DNA of 64,000 bases, from the NCBI GenBank assembly GCA_934148845.1, contig CAKPDH010000003.1, positions 62,001 through 126,000 on the forward strand, given 5' to 3'. Both the position numbers and the translations under genes were made by a program. Positions 16,902 through 25,981 of the stretch are shown in pieces. The first letter of the stretch is position 1; every line of letters begins with the position of its first letter. Origin of the DNA: an uncultured Bacilli bacterium (GTDB taxonomy: Bacteria > Bacillota_I > Bacilli_A > RF39 > UBA660). The notes beneath the pieces are model-generated. The model did not search any database, was not told where the DNA came from, and worked only from the letters and a program-made list of their open reading frames with translations.

Positions 16902-18113
16902 TTATTTTTTAATTTTTCTTCGTTGCAGTATTGCAACACTCTCCACATGATGTGTATTTGGGAACATATCAAATGGGGTTATAGAAGCAATTTCATATAA
17001 ATCACTAAATACTTTTAAATCTCTTACCAGTGTCATCGGATCACATGAAACATAAATTATTTTTTTAGAGTTGTATTTTAAAATATTATTAATAGTTTGT
17101 ATATTTAATCCATTTCTTGGAGGATCAATAATAATTACGTCAGGATTAAAATTTAATTTTTCTGTTGCTTTACCACTATCATTACATATAAAATCTATAT
17201 TATGTATATTATTGATTTCTTTATTAATCATAGCATTATTAATAGCATATTTATTTATTTCAATTCCTAAAACTTTACTACATTTATCACTAATAAATAT
17301 ACCAATAGACCCTGTTCCACAATATAGATCAAGCACACATTCATTTTTATCTATATAACTTTTAATCAAATTATATAATTTAATTGTTACATTTTTATTT
17401 ACTTGAAAAAAAGAATCTGGTGAAATTAAGTATAAGTAATTTTCAAGGTTCATTTTAATTTCTTTATCTCCATATAAATGTATATATTTATTATTATATT
17501 TTAAATATATTGAATCGAAATACTCTTTAATATTATTAATATTTATATTGTTAGTACTAGATTCTATTATTAACATAATTTTGTTATTATTCGTTCTAAG
17601 TGTAAGTTTATTAATATTATTTAACTTTAATAATTTTAAATATTTAAATATATCAAAAATTTTCTTTTCCGCTAGTATACAATTATCTATTTTAATTAAA
17701 TTATTACTATCTGTTTCATAATATCCAATATCTTCTTTTACATGGAATGTAACTTTATTTCTATAATGTATAACATTATCACTTTTAACAATAGGATTAA
17801 TTTTAATATCTTTGTTTAAATATTTTTTTAAAATATTTTTTACTTTGTTTTCTTTAAATTTAAGTTGATCTGCATATTTTAAATGCATAATGTTGCATCC
17901 ACCACAAAAGTTATAGTACTTACAAGGAGCAGTTACTCTATTTTTTGAATATTTAATATATTTTTTTACGTTGCCTTCTAAGTATTTTTTCTTATTTTTT
18001 GTTATATTTACTTCAACTATTTCTCCAGGTAGAGCATTTTCAATAAATGATATTTTATTATCTATTTTAGTGATACCTCTACCATGATGATCTAGAGATT
18101 CAATTTTAAACAT
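16902..18113 (-). CDS. rlmD: 23S rRNA (uracil-C5)-methyltransferase, RlmD/RlmCD (RumA) family
   Basis: 403 residues. An N-terminal TRAM-like beta domain (GRGITKID to about residue 55) is followed by a 4Fe-4S cluster motif CKYYNFCGGCNIMH (about 63-76). The SAM-binding domain has LDLYCGTGSIGIF, and the catalytic region has IDPPRNGL and YVSCDPMTLVRDL with the nucleophilic Cys. A VESVAILQRR end is typical. The enzyme methylates uridine C5 in 23S rRNA; in Firmicutes a single RlmCD usually modifies both U747 and U1939, so substrate breadth is inferred. The gene is full length and is followed by a DUF3603-like gene on the same strand. Confidence 0.92.
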   Translation of the reverse strand: MFKIESLDHHGRGITKIDNKISFIENALPGEIVEVNITKNKKKYLEGNVKKYIKYSKNRVTAPCKYYNFCGGCNIMHLKYADQLKFKENKVKNILKKYLNKDIKINPIVKSDNVIHYRNKVTFHVKEDIGYYETDSNNLIKIDNCILAEKKIFDIFKYLKLLKLNNINKLTLRTNNNKIMLIIESSTNNININNIKEYFDSIYLKYNNKYIHLYGDKEIKMNLENYLYLISPDSFFQVNKNVTIKLYNLIKSYIDKNECVLDLYCGTGSIGIFISDKCSKVLGIEINKYAINNAMINKEINNIHNIDFICNDSGKATEKLNFNPDVIIIDPPRNGLNIQTINNILKYNSKKIIYVSCDPMTLVRDLKVFSDLYEIASITPFDMFPNTHHVESVAILQRRKIKK

Positions 18114-18129
18114 AAAACCACCAACAATA

Positions 18130-18753
18130 TTATATCATATTTTTATTATTGGTTGTTAGTAATAAAACATCATACATCTTTTTAAATTCTTTACTGCTTG
18201 CTTGCAAATTATTTAATTCACTTAATATTTTTCTCTCACTTTTTAAAATTTTTCCAAAACACTCATAATAGATATATTTAAGTCTGTCAATATCATTTTT
18301 ACTCAGTTCACTCTTTATAAACCTTTTCATAATAGTTTGTTTCCTTGTTTCAATTCTATTTGTTTCACTTTTTATAAATGTTACTTTAATTTCTTTTTCC
18401 TTTAATTGTTTCATTTCTTCTAATACATCTAGTTCTTCGTCTATATAAAGAAATGATTTTTTTATACTTTTTCCATTATTATCAAATAAAACTGTTATTA
18501 TATCTTCATTATTTGTAAATAGAATACCGTTAATGTTATTTTTATTACTAAATAGTTCTGTTTTGTTATTTATAAATAATAGTAGATCTTTATCTATAAT
18601 AAATTCACTACTCATAATTTTTTTAAATAATTCTGTGTTTACCTTTATTGTTGGAATTTTTTTAATATGTAATAATTTATCATTCTTATTCCAATCAAAA
18701 AAATCATATGGAATTTTATTAAAATTTAAATAAATATCATATGTATAATTCAT
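18130..18753 (-). CDS. DUF3603/YjbA-like protein
   Basis: 207 residues, soluble. The N-terminus (YDIYLNF, then FFDWNKNDKLLHIKKIPTIKV) and the later ITVLFDNNGKSIKKSFLYIDEELDVLEEM resemble the YjbA/DUF3603 family of Bacilli, where the same order of a WRKDD-type motif, LDQVPLLKV and a RKSRLIPRQE block occurs. Family assignment is by eye and moderate. Its function is unknown. Its start overlaps the small membrane gene upstream by 17 bases and it ends 17 bases before the rlmD start, so the three read as one operon. Confidence 0.5.
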   Translation of the reverse strand: MNYTYDIYLNFNKIPYDFFDWNKNDKLLHIKKIPTIKVNTELFKKIMSSEFIIDKDLLLFINNKTELFSNKNNINGILFTNNEDIITVLFDNNGKSIKKSFLYIDEELDVLEEMKQLKEKEIKVTFIKSETNRIETRKQTIMKRFIKSELSKNDIDRLKYIYYECFGKILKSERKILSELNNLQASSKEFKKMYDVLLLTTNNKNMI

Positions 18754-18964
18754 TTTTTCCTCCTAAAGAAAGAGCAATAATCATAATTATAATACCTATT
18801 ATTGCATTAATACATTCTATTCTTCTAATAATAAAATTAACATATTCTATAAAATTATACCCTAAATTTAGCAAATTAAGATAACAAATAATATACATTA
18901 ATCCTATAGTCGTGAGGCCAAAACCTATTAAAAATAGAAAGATTTTAAAAAGCATTAAATTCAC
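18737..18964 (-). CDS. Small two-helix membrane protein
   Basis: 75 residues with two hydrophobic helices (about 4-30 and 50-68), separated by a polar link that contains an IIRRIECI motif. No enzyme motif is visible. The overlap with the DUF3603-like gene suggests co-translation. The family is not recognised with certainty. Confidence 0.55.
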   Translation of the reverse strand: MNLMLFKIFLFLIGFGLTTIGLMYIICYLNLLNLGYNFIEYVNFIIRRIECINAIIGIIIMIIALSLGGKNELYI

Positions 18965-19035
18965 CTAATAAATCTTATTACATTAATTAATATTTAGAAT
19001 GTTTATATATATAATTAATTAGGGTAGGTGAATAT

Positions 19036-19836
19036 ATGAAATTATTAAAATATATATTTTTAGGATTTATACAAGGGTTTACTGAAACAATACCTGTATC
19101 ATCTAGTGGACATTTAATGATTTTTAAAAATATAATGAATGTAGATGTAGATTTTAATACTCTTGCAATAGTTACTAATTTTGGGTCGTTAATAGCCATT
19201 TTAATACTTTTTAGAAAAGATATATCACTATTATTAAAAGGATTTTTTAGATATTTACACAGTAAAGATAGTTATTATAAATTAGAATACAAATATGTAA
19301 ATATGATTATTGTTGGTTGTATTCCGGCAGGATTAGTAGGTCTTTTGGTAAGTTATTTTGACGTATTTGAAAAAATAGAAAATAATATTAAAGTAGTTGG
19401 ATTATCTTTAATAATAACTTCAATTTTATTATATTTAATTAGAAACTTTAAGGGAAATAAAGATGATAATAATATAGGTTTTTTTGAATCTATTATTGTA
19501 GGTATATTTCAAATACTAGGATTGTTTCCTGGTATAAGTAGAAGTGGATCCACTATTGTTGGTGGGATGTTTAGTGGTCTTAAAAGAGATACAGCATTTA
19601 AATATTCATTTATGTTATATATTCCAATTAGTTTAGCGGCACTTGTATTAGAACTTAGTAGTATTGAAATTGGTGGAGCCAATTTAATATATTATTTAAT
19701 TTCAACATTTACTTCTTTTGTTTTAACTCTTATAGTTACTAAATGGTTTAGAAAAATTGTAAATGAGGGTAAAATTGTATATTTTTCAGTATACTGTCTT
19801 ATATTAGGAATATTTATAATTTTATTTCTAAAATAA
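19036..19836 (+). CDS. uppP: Undecaprenyl-diphosphatase UppP (BacA)
   Basis: 266 residues, polytopic. The two signature regions are present: GFIQGFTETIPVSSSGHLM near the N-terminus, with the catalytic Glu, and LFPGISRSGSTIVGG near residue 165, with the catalytic Ser and Arg. It removes a phosphate from undecaprenyl diphosphate on the membrane, recycling the lipid carrier for peptidoglycan; it also confers bacitracin tolerance. Its presence shows that this organism builds a wall. An AGGTGA ribosome binding site precedes the ATG. Confidence 0.95.
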   Translation: MKLLKYIFLGFIQGFTETIPVSSSGHLMIFKNIMNVDVDFNTLAIVTNFGSLIAILILFRKDISLLLKGFFRYLHSKDSYYKLEYKYVNMIIVGCIPAGLVGLLVSYFDVFEKIENNIKVVGLSLIITSILLYLIRNFKGNKDDNNIGFFESIIVGIFQILGLFPGISRSGSTIVGGMFSGLKRDTAFKYSFMLYIPISLAALVLELSSIEIGGANLIYYLISTFTSFVLTLIVTKWFRKIVNEGKIVYFSVYCLILGIFIILFLK

Positions 19837-19862
19837 AAAAGTTCTTAGTTGTAAGAACTTTT
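19837..19862. terminator. Bidirectional terminator after uppP
   Basis: AAAAGTTCTTA, loop GTTG, TAAGAACTTTT. The stop codon of the converging minus-strand gene lies within the stem. Confidence 0.8.
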
Positions 19863-20453
19863 AAGGACATAAACTCCATGCCCTGACTCGCTAATTTTAG
19901 CATTTTCAATAACTTTATTATCAACTTCTAAATTTATATTATATAATCCTTTAAGCATATTAGTCATATTAATATATTCACTTATGGCCATATCTTTATT
20001 AGTATCTATATAATTTATAATAGGAACAATATATCTATTAAAACAATTTAAAGCTATTTGCTTATTTAATGGATCATTTTCTAAAAACTTACTTATTTTA
20101 GGTCCAATTATATCATATTCAACTAATAGTCTTTTATATTTTTCATCTTTTTGAAGAATATTAGTTCTGAAATTTCTCATTTTATTTAGATATATGCAGT
20201 TATCATTAAAACCTAATATTTTACATATTATAGTAGTTAAATAACAACCGGAACTCCCATGGTATTTAGAATATTCATACGCACTGTTACTTACATTAGA
20301 ACTTCTGCTATAAGCTTTGCAAAACCTATCACAGGCATATTCATTAGCGCCGTGTCTTTCAAGCCTCTTTTCACAATAAAATTTACCATATAAATCGGCT
20401 TCATTAAAATTATCAATTTCTAAATAAGTACATTCTGAACAAAATTGTGTCAT
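19845..20453 (-). CDS. Cysteine-rich protein with CFI-box-like domain
   Basis: 202 residues. The N-terminus carries a likely zinc-binding cluster (FCSECTYLE, YCEKRLERHGANEYACDRFCKAY). A central segment GCYLTTIICKILGFNDN, followed by LNKMRNFRTNIL and a VEYDIIGPKISKFL helix, resembles the CFI-box C-terminal domain (CFIATAAYG, LRxFRD, YYxxSPxIA) found at the ends of many bacterial proteins. The function is not known. It is transcribed divergently from the GtrA-like gene. Confidence 0.5.
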   Translation of the reverse strand: MTQFCSECTYLEIDNFNEADLYGKFYCEKRLERHGANEYACDRFCKAYSRSSNVSNSAYEYSKYHGSSGCYLTTIICKILGFNDNCIYLNKMRNFRTNILQKDEKYKRLLVEYDIIGPKISKFLENDPLNKQIALNCFNRYIVPIINYIDTNKDMAISEYINMTNMLKGLYNINLEVDNKVIENAKISESGHGVYVLKSSYN

Positions 20454-20511
20454 GTTAATAATCTCCTTTCAAAAAATCTTTAAATGTGGTACAATTAACA
20501 GGGTGGTTACT

Positions 20512-20913
20512 TTGAAAAGCAGTAAGAATCAGTATAAAAATTATGCACTACATTTATTTATATATTTTATTTCGTTTGCTTTAAATTATATCATTTTTTT
20601 AATAGGAATGCTACTATTTAATAATAAATTAGTAGGAATGCAATTAATTAATTTAATTAGTTTTATATTATCAATGCTATTTATTTTTTATGTTGATAAA
20701 AAATATGTGCCTGATTTAGTAGATGAAAACAATAGTAGTGAACTGTTAAAGTTCATATTACTTAGAATTTTTGGATTAATATTTGAGGCAATTATATTAT
20801 ATATATTTATTAGTATATTAGATTATAAATTTTATTTTATTAAATTTATAGGTTTATTTATTTTATTTATACTAAATAGTTTTTGTGTTAAAAAGTTTAA
20901 ATACAAAGTTTAG
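20512..20913 (+). CDS. GtrA-like membrane protein
   Basis: The TTG at 20512 follows GGGTGG and is preferred over the frame opening at 20452, which would overlap the divergent gene and lie upstream of a TACAAT -10. The 133-residue product has four transmembrane helices, with NYALHLFIYFISFALNY at the start and a polar KKYVPD link after helix 2, as in the GtrA family, whose members help move lipid-linked sugars across the membrane. The assignment is by topology and short motifs. Confidence 0.6.
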   Translation: MKSSKNQYKNYALHLFIYFISFALNYIIFLIGMLLFNNKLVGMQLINLISFILSMLFIFYVDKKYVPDLVDENNSSELLKFILLRIFGLIFEAIILYIFISILDYKFYFIKFIGLFILFILNSFCVKKFKYKV

Positions 20914-22870
20914 AATTATCTTTATTTTTTCTAAACTTTTTTAATTGCTCTTCTATTTTTACTATCACATTAGAACTTTTATATATATCAATTAGTTTAC
21001 TTTTCTCAAGACTATCTTTGTAAAAATATTCTTCATTTACTAAATTAATTACTTGATGCGCTTCAAATTCGTTTAAATTTTCGTTGCACAATAAATATTT
21101 AAATGCTAAATCAGCTGATTTTAAGTTGTCTTTATCCTTTTTATTATCTATATTTTTTATATATTTTTCATAATCACTTATTGCTTTACATACTTTTATA
21201 GATAAATCTAGATCAAATTTTGTATCTATATTAATTTTTTCAATTTGACTATTAGGATTATTTTTCCAGTTACCCAAGTCTTTTTTATTTATAATAGAAA
21301 AATATAATTTAATAAAATCTAATAAACTAATTATTTCTTCTTTATTATATAAATTAGTAATAGTAGAATGATAACTTTTTTTACCTGATGAATATATTTC
21401 AAGGAAATACTTTCCTTTATTATATATTTCTTTTTGTATAAGTCTAATATAAGCATTTAATGATAACATATCAATTGATTTTACTTTATATTGCTCATTT
21501 GAATATCTAGATATTTTACTTTTTATATTAAAATCAGTTTCATTTGTTATTTTTACAGGAAGTATTATTTTATCTAGATTTTTATTATATCTAATAAGTG
21601 TTGTTATTGTTTGTTGACCATTATTAATTACTGGATTTTTAATTAATATTCCAATACCAGTATCAATAACTTGACCAGTAATACTTATACCATTATTATA
21701 TTTTATAAAATTTTCAGGTTCTATATCAATTGTTTTAATCATGTTTTTATTTGTATTTAATATGCCTCTAACATTATCATTAAAGTATTTTGATATATCT
21801 ATAGTAACATTATTATAACTATTTGGATTTACACCAAGAGCTTCTATTAAATATTTAATTAAATTATCTGCTTCTATATAAAAGCAAAAATTATTATTAT
21901 TATCTTTAGATACATTGTACTGATAGATGTTATCAATTTTTATAGATGGTTTTATTATATTAAGTTCAATATTATTTTTGTCAATAGGTAGTAGTTTATT
22001 TTCAAAATATTTATTAAATATATAACTTGGTTTAATATTAGTATCATAATTTAAATTATTAGAAATACTACAAAAATGTATTTTTTTATTTTTTAATGAA
22101 TCTTTATGCTTTATTATATAATGATATAAATCTTTTCCATAATTTGGAATTTTACCCTTAATACACTGTTCATAATTAATTTTCATTATATTAAAATCAT
22201 CACTATTTATCTCATTAAGCTTTATTTGATATATAAATATTTCGTCATTATTAAAATATATAGCATCAATTTTTCCATCATAATCACCATTTATGATATA
22301 TTTATTAATACATTCTTCATATTCAATATTATAATATGTAGAAATTGCAAATACTTCAAAAGCGCTACCATATCCTTCATTTTTTTTATTAATTGAAATT
22401 CTATCTAATAATCCTCTAATTATTTCTAGTTCATTTATTATTATTTTAGCTTTTCTTTTACCATATTCATATATTAATTTTCCTTTAAATACATTATCTT
22501 GATTTTTTTCTAATTCATAAAATTCATTAATACAGTCTACACATTCAACACTATTCCATTCATCGTTAGTTATTAAATATTTATTATTTATATATCTTAT
22601 GTACAATTTTTTATAATGCGTTATAGTCCATTTACCAGATCTAATTTTTTCTGTATGAAATAAATCATCTCCACAGAAACTAGTACAATCTTTTGAATTT
22701 TCTTGAAGTCTTCCTCTTATTTTACTTTTTAGTATATTATTATTTTCAACTTCAAGAAAGCTTGCTACTTCATTATATATTTCTGGTAGAGTAGCGTACT
22801 CTTTATTTTCTCTCATAAGTATGTTATATATACAATCATAGATAATGTTTTTAAAACTTTTGTTGTTCAT
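20897..22870 (-). CDS. AIPR-family abortive-infection-like protein with HTH and nuclease-like domains
   Basis: 657 residues. A winged-helix region resembling HARE-HTH fills about 1-85 (EYATLPEIYNEVASFL, SGKWTITHYKK). A PD-(D/E)XK-like core lies near residues 190-220 (DYDGKIDAIYF, then IFIYQIKLN: the Asp and Gln-x-Lys pattern of Mrr-type nucleases). The AIPR domain (PF10592) follows, with NVRGILNTN, FIKYNNGISITG and VINNGQQTITTL (about 365-430), then a helical end. AIPR proteins include the phage-exclusion protein AbiR-like group. It is a single gene between a GtrA-like and a collagen-like gene, with no methylase neighbour. The defence role is inferred from family. Confidence 0.75.
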   Translation of the reverse strand: MNNKSFKNIIYDCIYNILMRENKEYATLPEIYNEVASFLEVENNNILKSKIRGRLQENSKDCTSFCGDDLFHTEKIRSGKWTITHYKKLYIRYINNKYLITNDEWNSVECVDCINEFYELEKNQDNVFKGKLIYEYGKRKAKIIINELEIIRGLLDRISINKKNEGYGSAFEVFAISTYYNIEYEECINKYIINGDYDGKIDAIYFNNDEIFIYQIKLNEINSDDFNIMKINYEQCIKGKIPNYGKDLYHYIIKHKDSLKNKKIHFCSISNNLNYDTNIKPSYIFNKYFENKLLPIDKNNIELNIIKPSIKIDNIYQYNVSKDNNNNFCFYIEADNLIKYLIEALGVNPNSYNNVTIDISKYFNDNVRGILNTNKNMIKTIDIEPENFIKYNNGISITGQVIDTGIGILIKNPVINNGQQTITTLIRYNKNLDKIILPVKITNETDFNIKSKISRYSNEQYKVKSIDMLSLNAYIRLIQKEIYNKGKYFLEIYSSGKKSYHSTITNLYNKEEIISLLDFIKLYFSIINKKDLGNWKNNPNSQIEKINIDTKFDLDLSIKVCKAISDYEKYIKNIDNKKDKDNLKSADLAFKYLLCNENLNEFEAHQVINLVNEEYFYKDSLEKSKLIDIYKSSNVIVKIEEQLKKFRKNKDNSKLCI

Positions 22871-22995
22871 GTTACCACCTCATATCTGGATTATATCATA
22901 AAAAAATAGCATGATCAACAATTTTGAAAAAGATCTTTTATAATGACTGCAATTTATAATAATAATTAAATAAGTTAGTATAAGATATAATAAAA

Positions 22996-23023
22996 ATCTT
23001 GTAAATTAAAAAATTTACAAGAT
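22996..23023 (-). terminator. Terminator of the collagen-like gene
   Basis: ATCTTGTAAATT pairs perfectly with AATTTACAAGAT around AAAA; on the minus strand the stem ends in a T run. Confidence 0.8.
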
Positions 23024-23038
23024 AAAAAATTATAATAA

Positions 23039-23875
23039 TTAAGAAATTTTGACTATATTTAAGTATGCACTAGTATCAGATGAAGGTGATATGGTTGCAA
23101 CATTAGTAGATTTTATTGTAAGTCCTATTTGATCATTTGCATTAAAAGAATTAATGGTACTTCCTACAAAATCAGTATCAATATTTGCAGTAAGGTTTTT
23201 AGTTATTGTTGTGCTTCCAATAGGATTAGCGTTTTGTTTTACATTTAAAGTAACTTCTGTATTTGTACTTGCACTACCAGAAAAAAAGTATTCTACTTTG
23301 TATATTCCATCAGTAGTAATTACTAGTTTATTTTGTGTTCCTAGTGTTACTCCATTAGAAGGCCCATTGCTACCAAGCGGTACATCTTGTGCTATATTTG
23401 CTTCTAGTGATATAGGGGTCACTGTTGTATTGTATTTACGACCATAAGTACTTGTTTGTGAAACAGCTGCTGGTCCAGTAGGTCCAGTAGGCCCAGTAGG
23501 TCCAGTAGGCCCAGTTGGACCTTGAATACCAGCTATTCCTTGCTCACCTTGCTCACCTTGTAATCCTTGAGGCCCAGTAGGTCCAGTGGGTCCAGTTGGA
23601 CCTTGAATACCAGCTATTCCTTGTTCACCTTGAGGTCCCGTTGCACCTGTGTCACCTCTAGGTATTACAAAATCTAGAACAGCATTTTCATCAGTACCGC
23701 TATTTGTTACACTTGCATTTGTGCCAGACTCACCAGTTGTAGTTGTTCCAATTGTAATAGTAGCAGGTCCTTGAGGTCCAGTAGGTCCAGTTGGACCTAT
23801 ATAAACAAGCTTATCTTTATATTTTTTTCCTTCTTCTATAATACATTGAACTTTTTTTGAGTAATTTCCATTCAT
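23039..23875 (-). CDS. Collagen-like surface protein with GPT repeats and BclA-type C-terminus
   Basis: 278 residues. After a short N-terminus ending in DKLVYI, there are Gly-X-Y triplet tracts, mostly GPT and GPQ, broken by two spacers; one spacer contains LDFVIPRGDTGATG. The block EQGIAGIQGPTGPTGPTGP occurs twice, so the gene carries internal DNA repeats prone to length change. The C-terminal about 140 residues (VSQTSTYGRKY onward, GIYKVEYFFSG) resemble the TNF-like trimerising heads of BclA-type exosporium and surface collagens. There is no signal peptide or sorting motif, as is usual for that group. It probably forms surface or spore-coat filaments. Confidence 0.8.
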   Translation of the reverse strand: MNGNYSKKVQCIIEEGKKYKDKLVYIGPTGPTGPQGPATITIGTTTTGESGTNASVTNSGTDENAVLDFVIPRGDTGATGPQGEQGIAGIQGPTGPTGPTGPQGLQGEQGEQGIAGIQGPTGPTGPTGPTGPTGPAAVSQTSTYGRKYNTTVTPISLEANIAQDVPLGSNGPSNGVTLGTQNKLVITTDGIYKVEYFFSGSASTNTEVTLNVKQNANPIGSTTITKNLTANIDTDFVGSTINSFNANDQIGLTIKSTNVATISPSSDTSAYLNIVKIS

Positions 23876-23965
23876 AAAAATTCTCCTTTCCCTATATTGT
23901 ATGAATATAAAAAATTTTAGCTTATTTTAAATATCTAATGAGGGTATCTTTTTAAATAAATATAT

Positions 23966-23973
23966 GATATAAT
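23966..23973 (+). promoter_or_regulatory. Extended -10 with a very short leader
   Basis: TGATATAAT ends 17 bases before the ATG at 23990, with GGAGG at 23981-23985 between them. The transcript would begin almost at the ribosome binding site. Confidence 0.5.
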
Positions 23974-23989
23974 GGTACTAGGAGGTTTT

Positions 23990-24400
23990 ATGATAGTCGA
24001 AATGTCAAGTATATCTAACACTGATTTTATTAAATTATTACTTTCTATTATGGTTATTAACAATAATTTTATATTTGATAACTATGAATTGGAAAATAAA
24101 TTAGGTGAGCTTTACAATGATCCTAAATATAAGAGCTTATTAAAAAATATAATATTAAGTAATAATAATACTCTAGATTTTGTAAAGTTTTATTCTGCAC
24201 TTTCACTTGTGCATGCAGTTGGATTAGCAAAATTAATTCAAAATAGTAAAATTTCAAAGACAATTATAATATTAAGTAAGAATGAAGCAGAGGAAATATT
24301 AAATAGCTATTCCAAAAATGTAGTAAGCTTAGTTAAAGATATATATAATGAAATATATAAGCCAAATGCTAAGACTTTAAATAAAATAAAAAAACTTTAA
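23990..24400 (+). CDS. Unrecognised helical protein
   Basis: The ATG at 23990 is chosen by the TAGGAGG 4 bases upstream of it. The 136-residue product is helical and rich in Lys, Asn and Leu, with no signal peptide and no motif that I recognise; SLVHAVGLAKLIQN near the middle could be a buried helix. It is a single gene, flanked by a collagen-like gene and remnants of another surface gene, with its own promoter and terminator. Confidence 0.55.
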   Translation: MIVEMSSISNTDFIKLLLSIMVINNNFIFDNYELENKLGELYNDPKYKSLLKNIILSNNNTLDFVKFYSALSLVHAVGLAKLIQNSKISKTIIILSKNEAEEILNSYSKNVVSLVKDIYNEIYKPNAKTLNKIKKL

Positions 24401-24413
24401 AATTTTATAGTTT

Positions 24414-24460
24414 AGACTGTTGACAAAGTATTTTTGTTAATAGTCTTTTATTTTTTATAC
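24414..24460 (+). terminator. Terminator
   Basis: AGACTGTTGACAAA pairs (with G-U pairs) with TTTGTTAATAGTCT, followed by TTTTATTTTTT. Confidence 0.7.
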
Positions 24461-24649
24461 TAAATTAGTAAGCTTACTTTATAATATCTAAAATTAAGAC
24501 TTATTAACCTTCTTTTTAATAATATATATAATATTAAACTATATACTTTTGGGGATAAATTTATCAAATACAGCTACTGTTTTAAGTAATTATAATAGTA
24601 TACCAACTGCTCCACTAAAAATAGTTAAAGAAGAATTACTATTTCTAAG

Positions 24650-24968
24650 CTAAAAAGCTGAATTACTTTTTGGTTTAGAAATAATATTATTATATTTTAC
24701 AACTACATTTTTATAACTGGAACTATTTGGTATATAAATAAGTCCATAATAGTTATATTCAATTAATAAACTTTTTCTGTTAGTAAAAGTATGCCTAATA
24801 CCATTACAATATTGTGACATTTACTTTACTGTTAGGTATTTTAATGCAACTTTCTAATCTAATATCATTATCAAAATAAATATATGTATAACTATTATTT
24901 TCCTCAAGTATACTTTTAAGTTCACTACTAGTAGAAACAACAACTGTATTTTCATTAATAACTTTCAT
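24650..24968 (-). pseudogene. Frameshifted remnant of a surface-type protein
   Basis: An ATG at 24968 behind AAGGAGC opens a frame of 54 codons (TVVVSTSSELKSILEENN, then YIYFDNDIRLES) that stops at 24804-24806. A +1 shift one base later continues for about 50 sensible codons (NGIRHTFTNRKSLLIEYNYYG) to a TAG at 24650. The joined product reads like the start of a beta-helix surface protein. The rest, 24461-24649, shows no supportable gene. It lies just downstream of the broken collagen-like gene and may have been its partner. Confidence 0.5.
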
Positions 24969-25043
24969 AAAAGCTCCTTAATAAATAATATGTTTTTCAA
25001 AAAAAATATAAGCTATTTTGATAGTGCTTTTATAAAATTAAAA

Positions 25044-25070
25044 ATACTAACCAAAAAGATTAGTACTTTT
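25044..25070 (-). terminator. Terminator of the broken collagen-like gene
   Basis: On the minus strand, AGTACTAATC... pairs with ...TTAGTATT, followed by a T-rich run. Confidence 0.55.
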
Positions 25071-25074
25071 ATTA

Positions 25075-25835
25075 TTAAAGTTTATAACTTTTAAGAATAA
25101 CATTTATCATTGAAAAAGAAATATTACCAGTATCATTAGTAACACCAGATATTCTACCACATAAAGTAATTTCAAATACATTAGTTCTTAAAATATTAAT
25201 TTTGTTACCTGTAATTGATATAATATCAGAATTACCAGGTATAATTCTCGCTGTAGTAATAGTGGATGTACCTGAACTATTAGTATCCTTAAAGCTAGAA
25301 AAGTAAATAGCATCATATGAAGTGGGTCCTAATGTTTCGCACGGTCCAGTAGGTCCTGTTGGACCTATGCTTCCAACAGCATCAGGAGGTCCTATTATTC
25401 CCTTTTCACCTTGTGGACCAGCAGAACCTATATCGCCTTTGTCGCCTTTAGGAATAATAAAATCTAAAGTGTGAACTTCACCATCAAAGTTATCAATAAT
25501 AGACGCTTTATCCTCGCTATTTACTTCTTTATACTTATTTTGTCACTTTTACTAGGTGGACCTTGAATATTACCAACATTATCCCAAGTAATTTTATCTT
25601 TATTCCATACATATAATACTCCACCAATTAAATAACAATCTCCAGTTTTGCCTGTAGGATGACTTTTAATTAATTCCTCATAGCTTTCATAGTCACCTAA
25701 AATACTAATACCGTCTCTCTTATCACCCTTTGGTCCACGTGGACCTACCATTGGATAGATTCCAGCTTTTCTTAATTTTTCTCTGATTTTTTGACCTTCC
25801 AATATAGCCTTAATATTATCATTCATTACTGTCAC
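25075..25835 (-). pseudogene. Frameshifted collagen-like surface protein
   Basis: The frame from the ATG at 25835 encodes 104 residues: a helical N-terminus, GPRGPKGDKRDG, and a YESYEELIKSHPTGKTGDCY segment of the kind inserted between collagen tracts, ending near VGNIQGPPS at 25521. A second frame continues with LDFIIPKGDKGDIGSAGPQG, IGPTGPTGP and a BclA-type head (TTARIIPGNSDIISITGN, FEITLCGRISGV) to a TAA at 25075. One frameshift near 25530 explains both. The joined product, about 250 residues, is a relative of the intact collagen-like gene at 23039. A sequencing error or phase variation cannot be excluded. Confidence 0.7.
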
Positions 25836-25981
25836 CTTATATAAGCATTATATGTAGAAACTAAATAACTAATTAATTAATATTATCAAGACTATATATT
25901 TTTACTAAGCTAAATACAAGTTAAAATATTTTAAATTCCATCAATATTATAGCAAAAGGACTATAAAATATTATAGTCTAG

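Noticed and set aside
18987..19199. Minus-strand frame at the start of uppP
   Set aside because: It is antisense to a strongly conserved enzyme and has no ribosome binding site.
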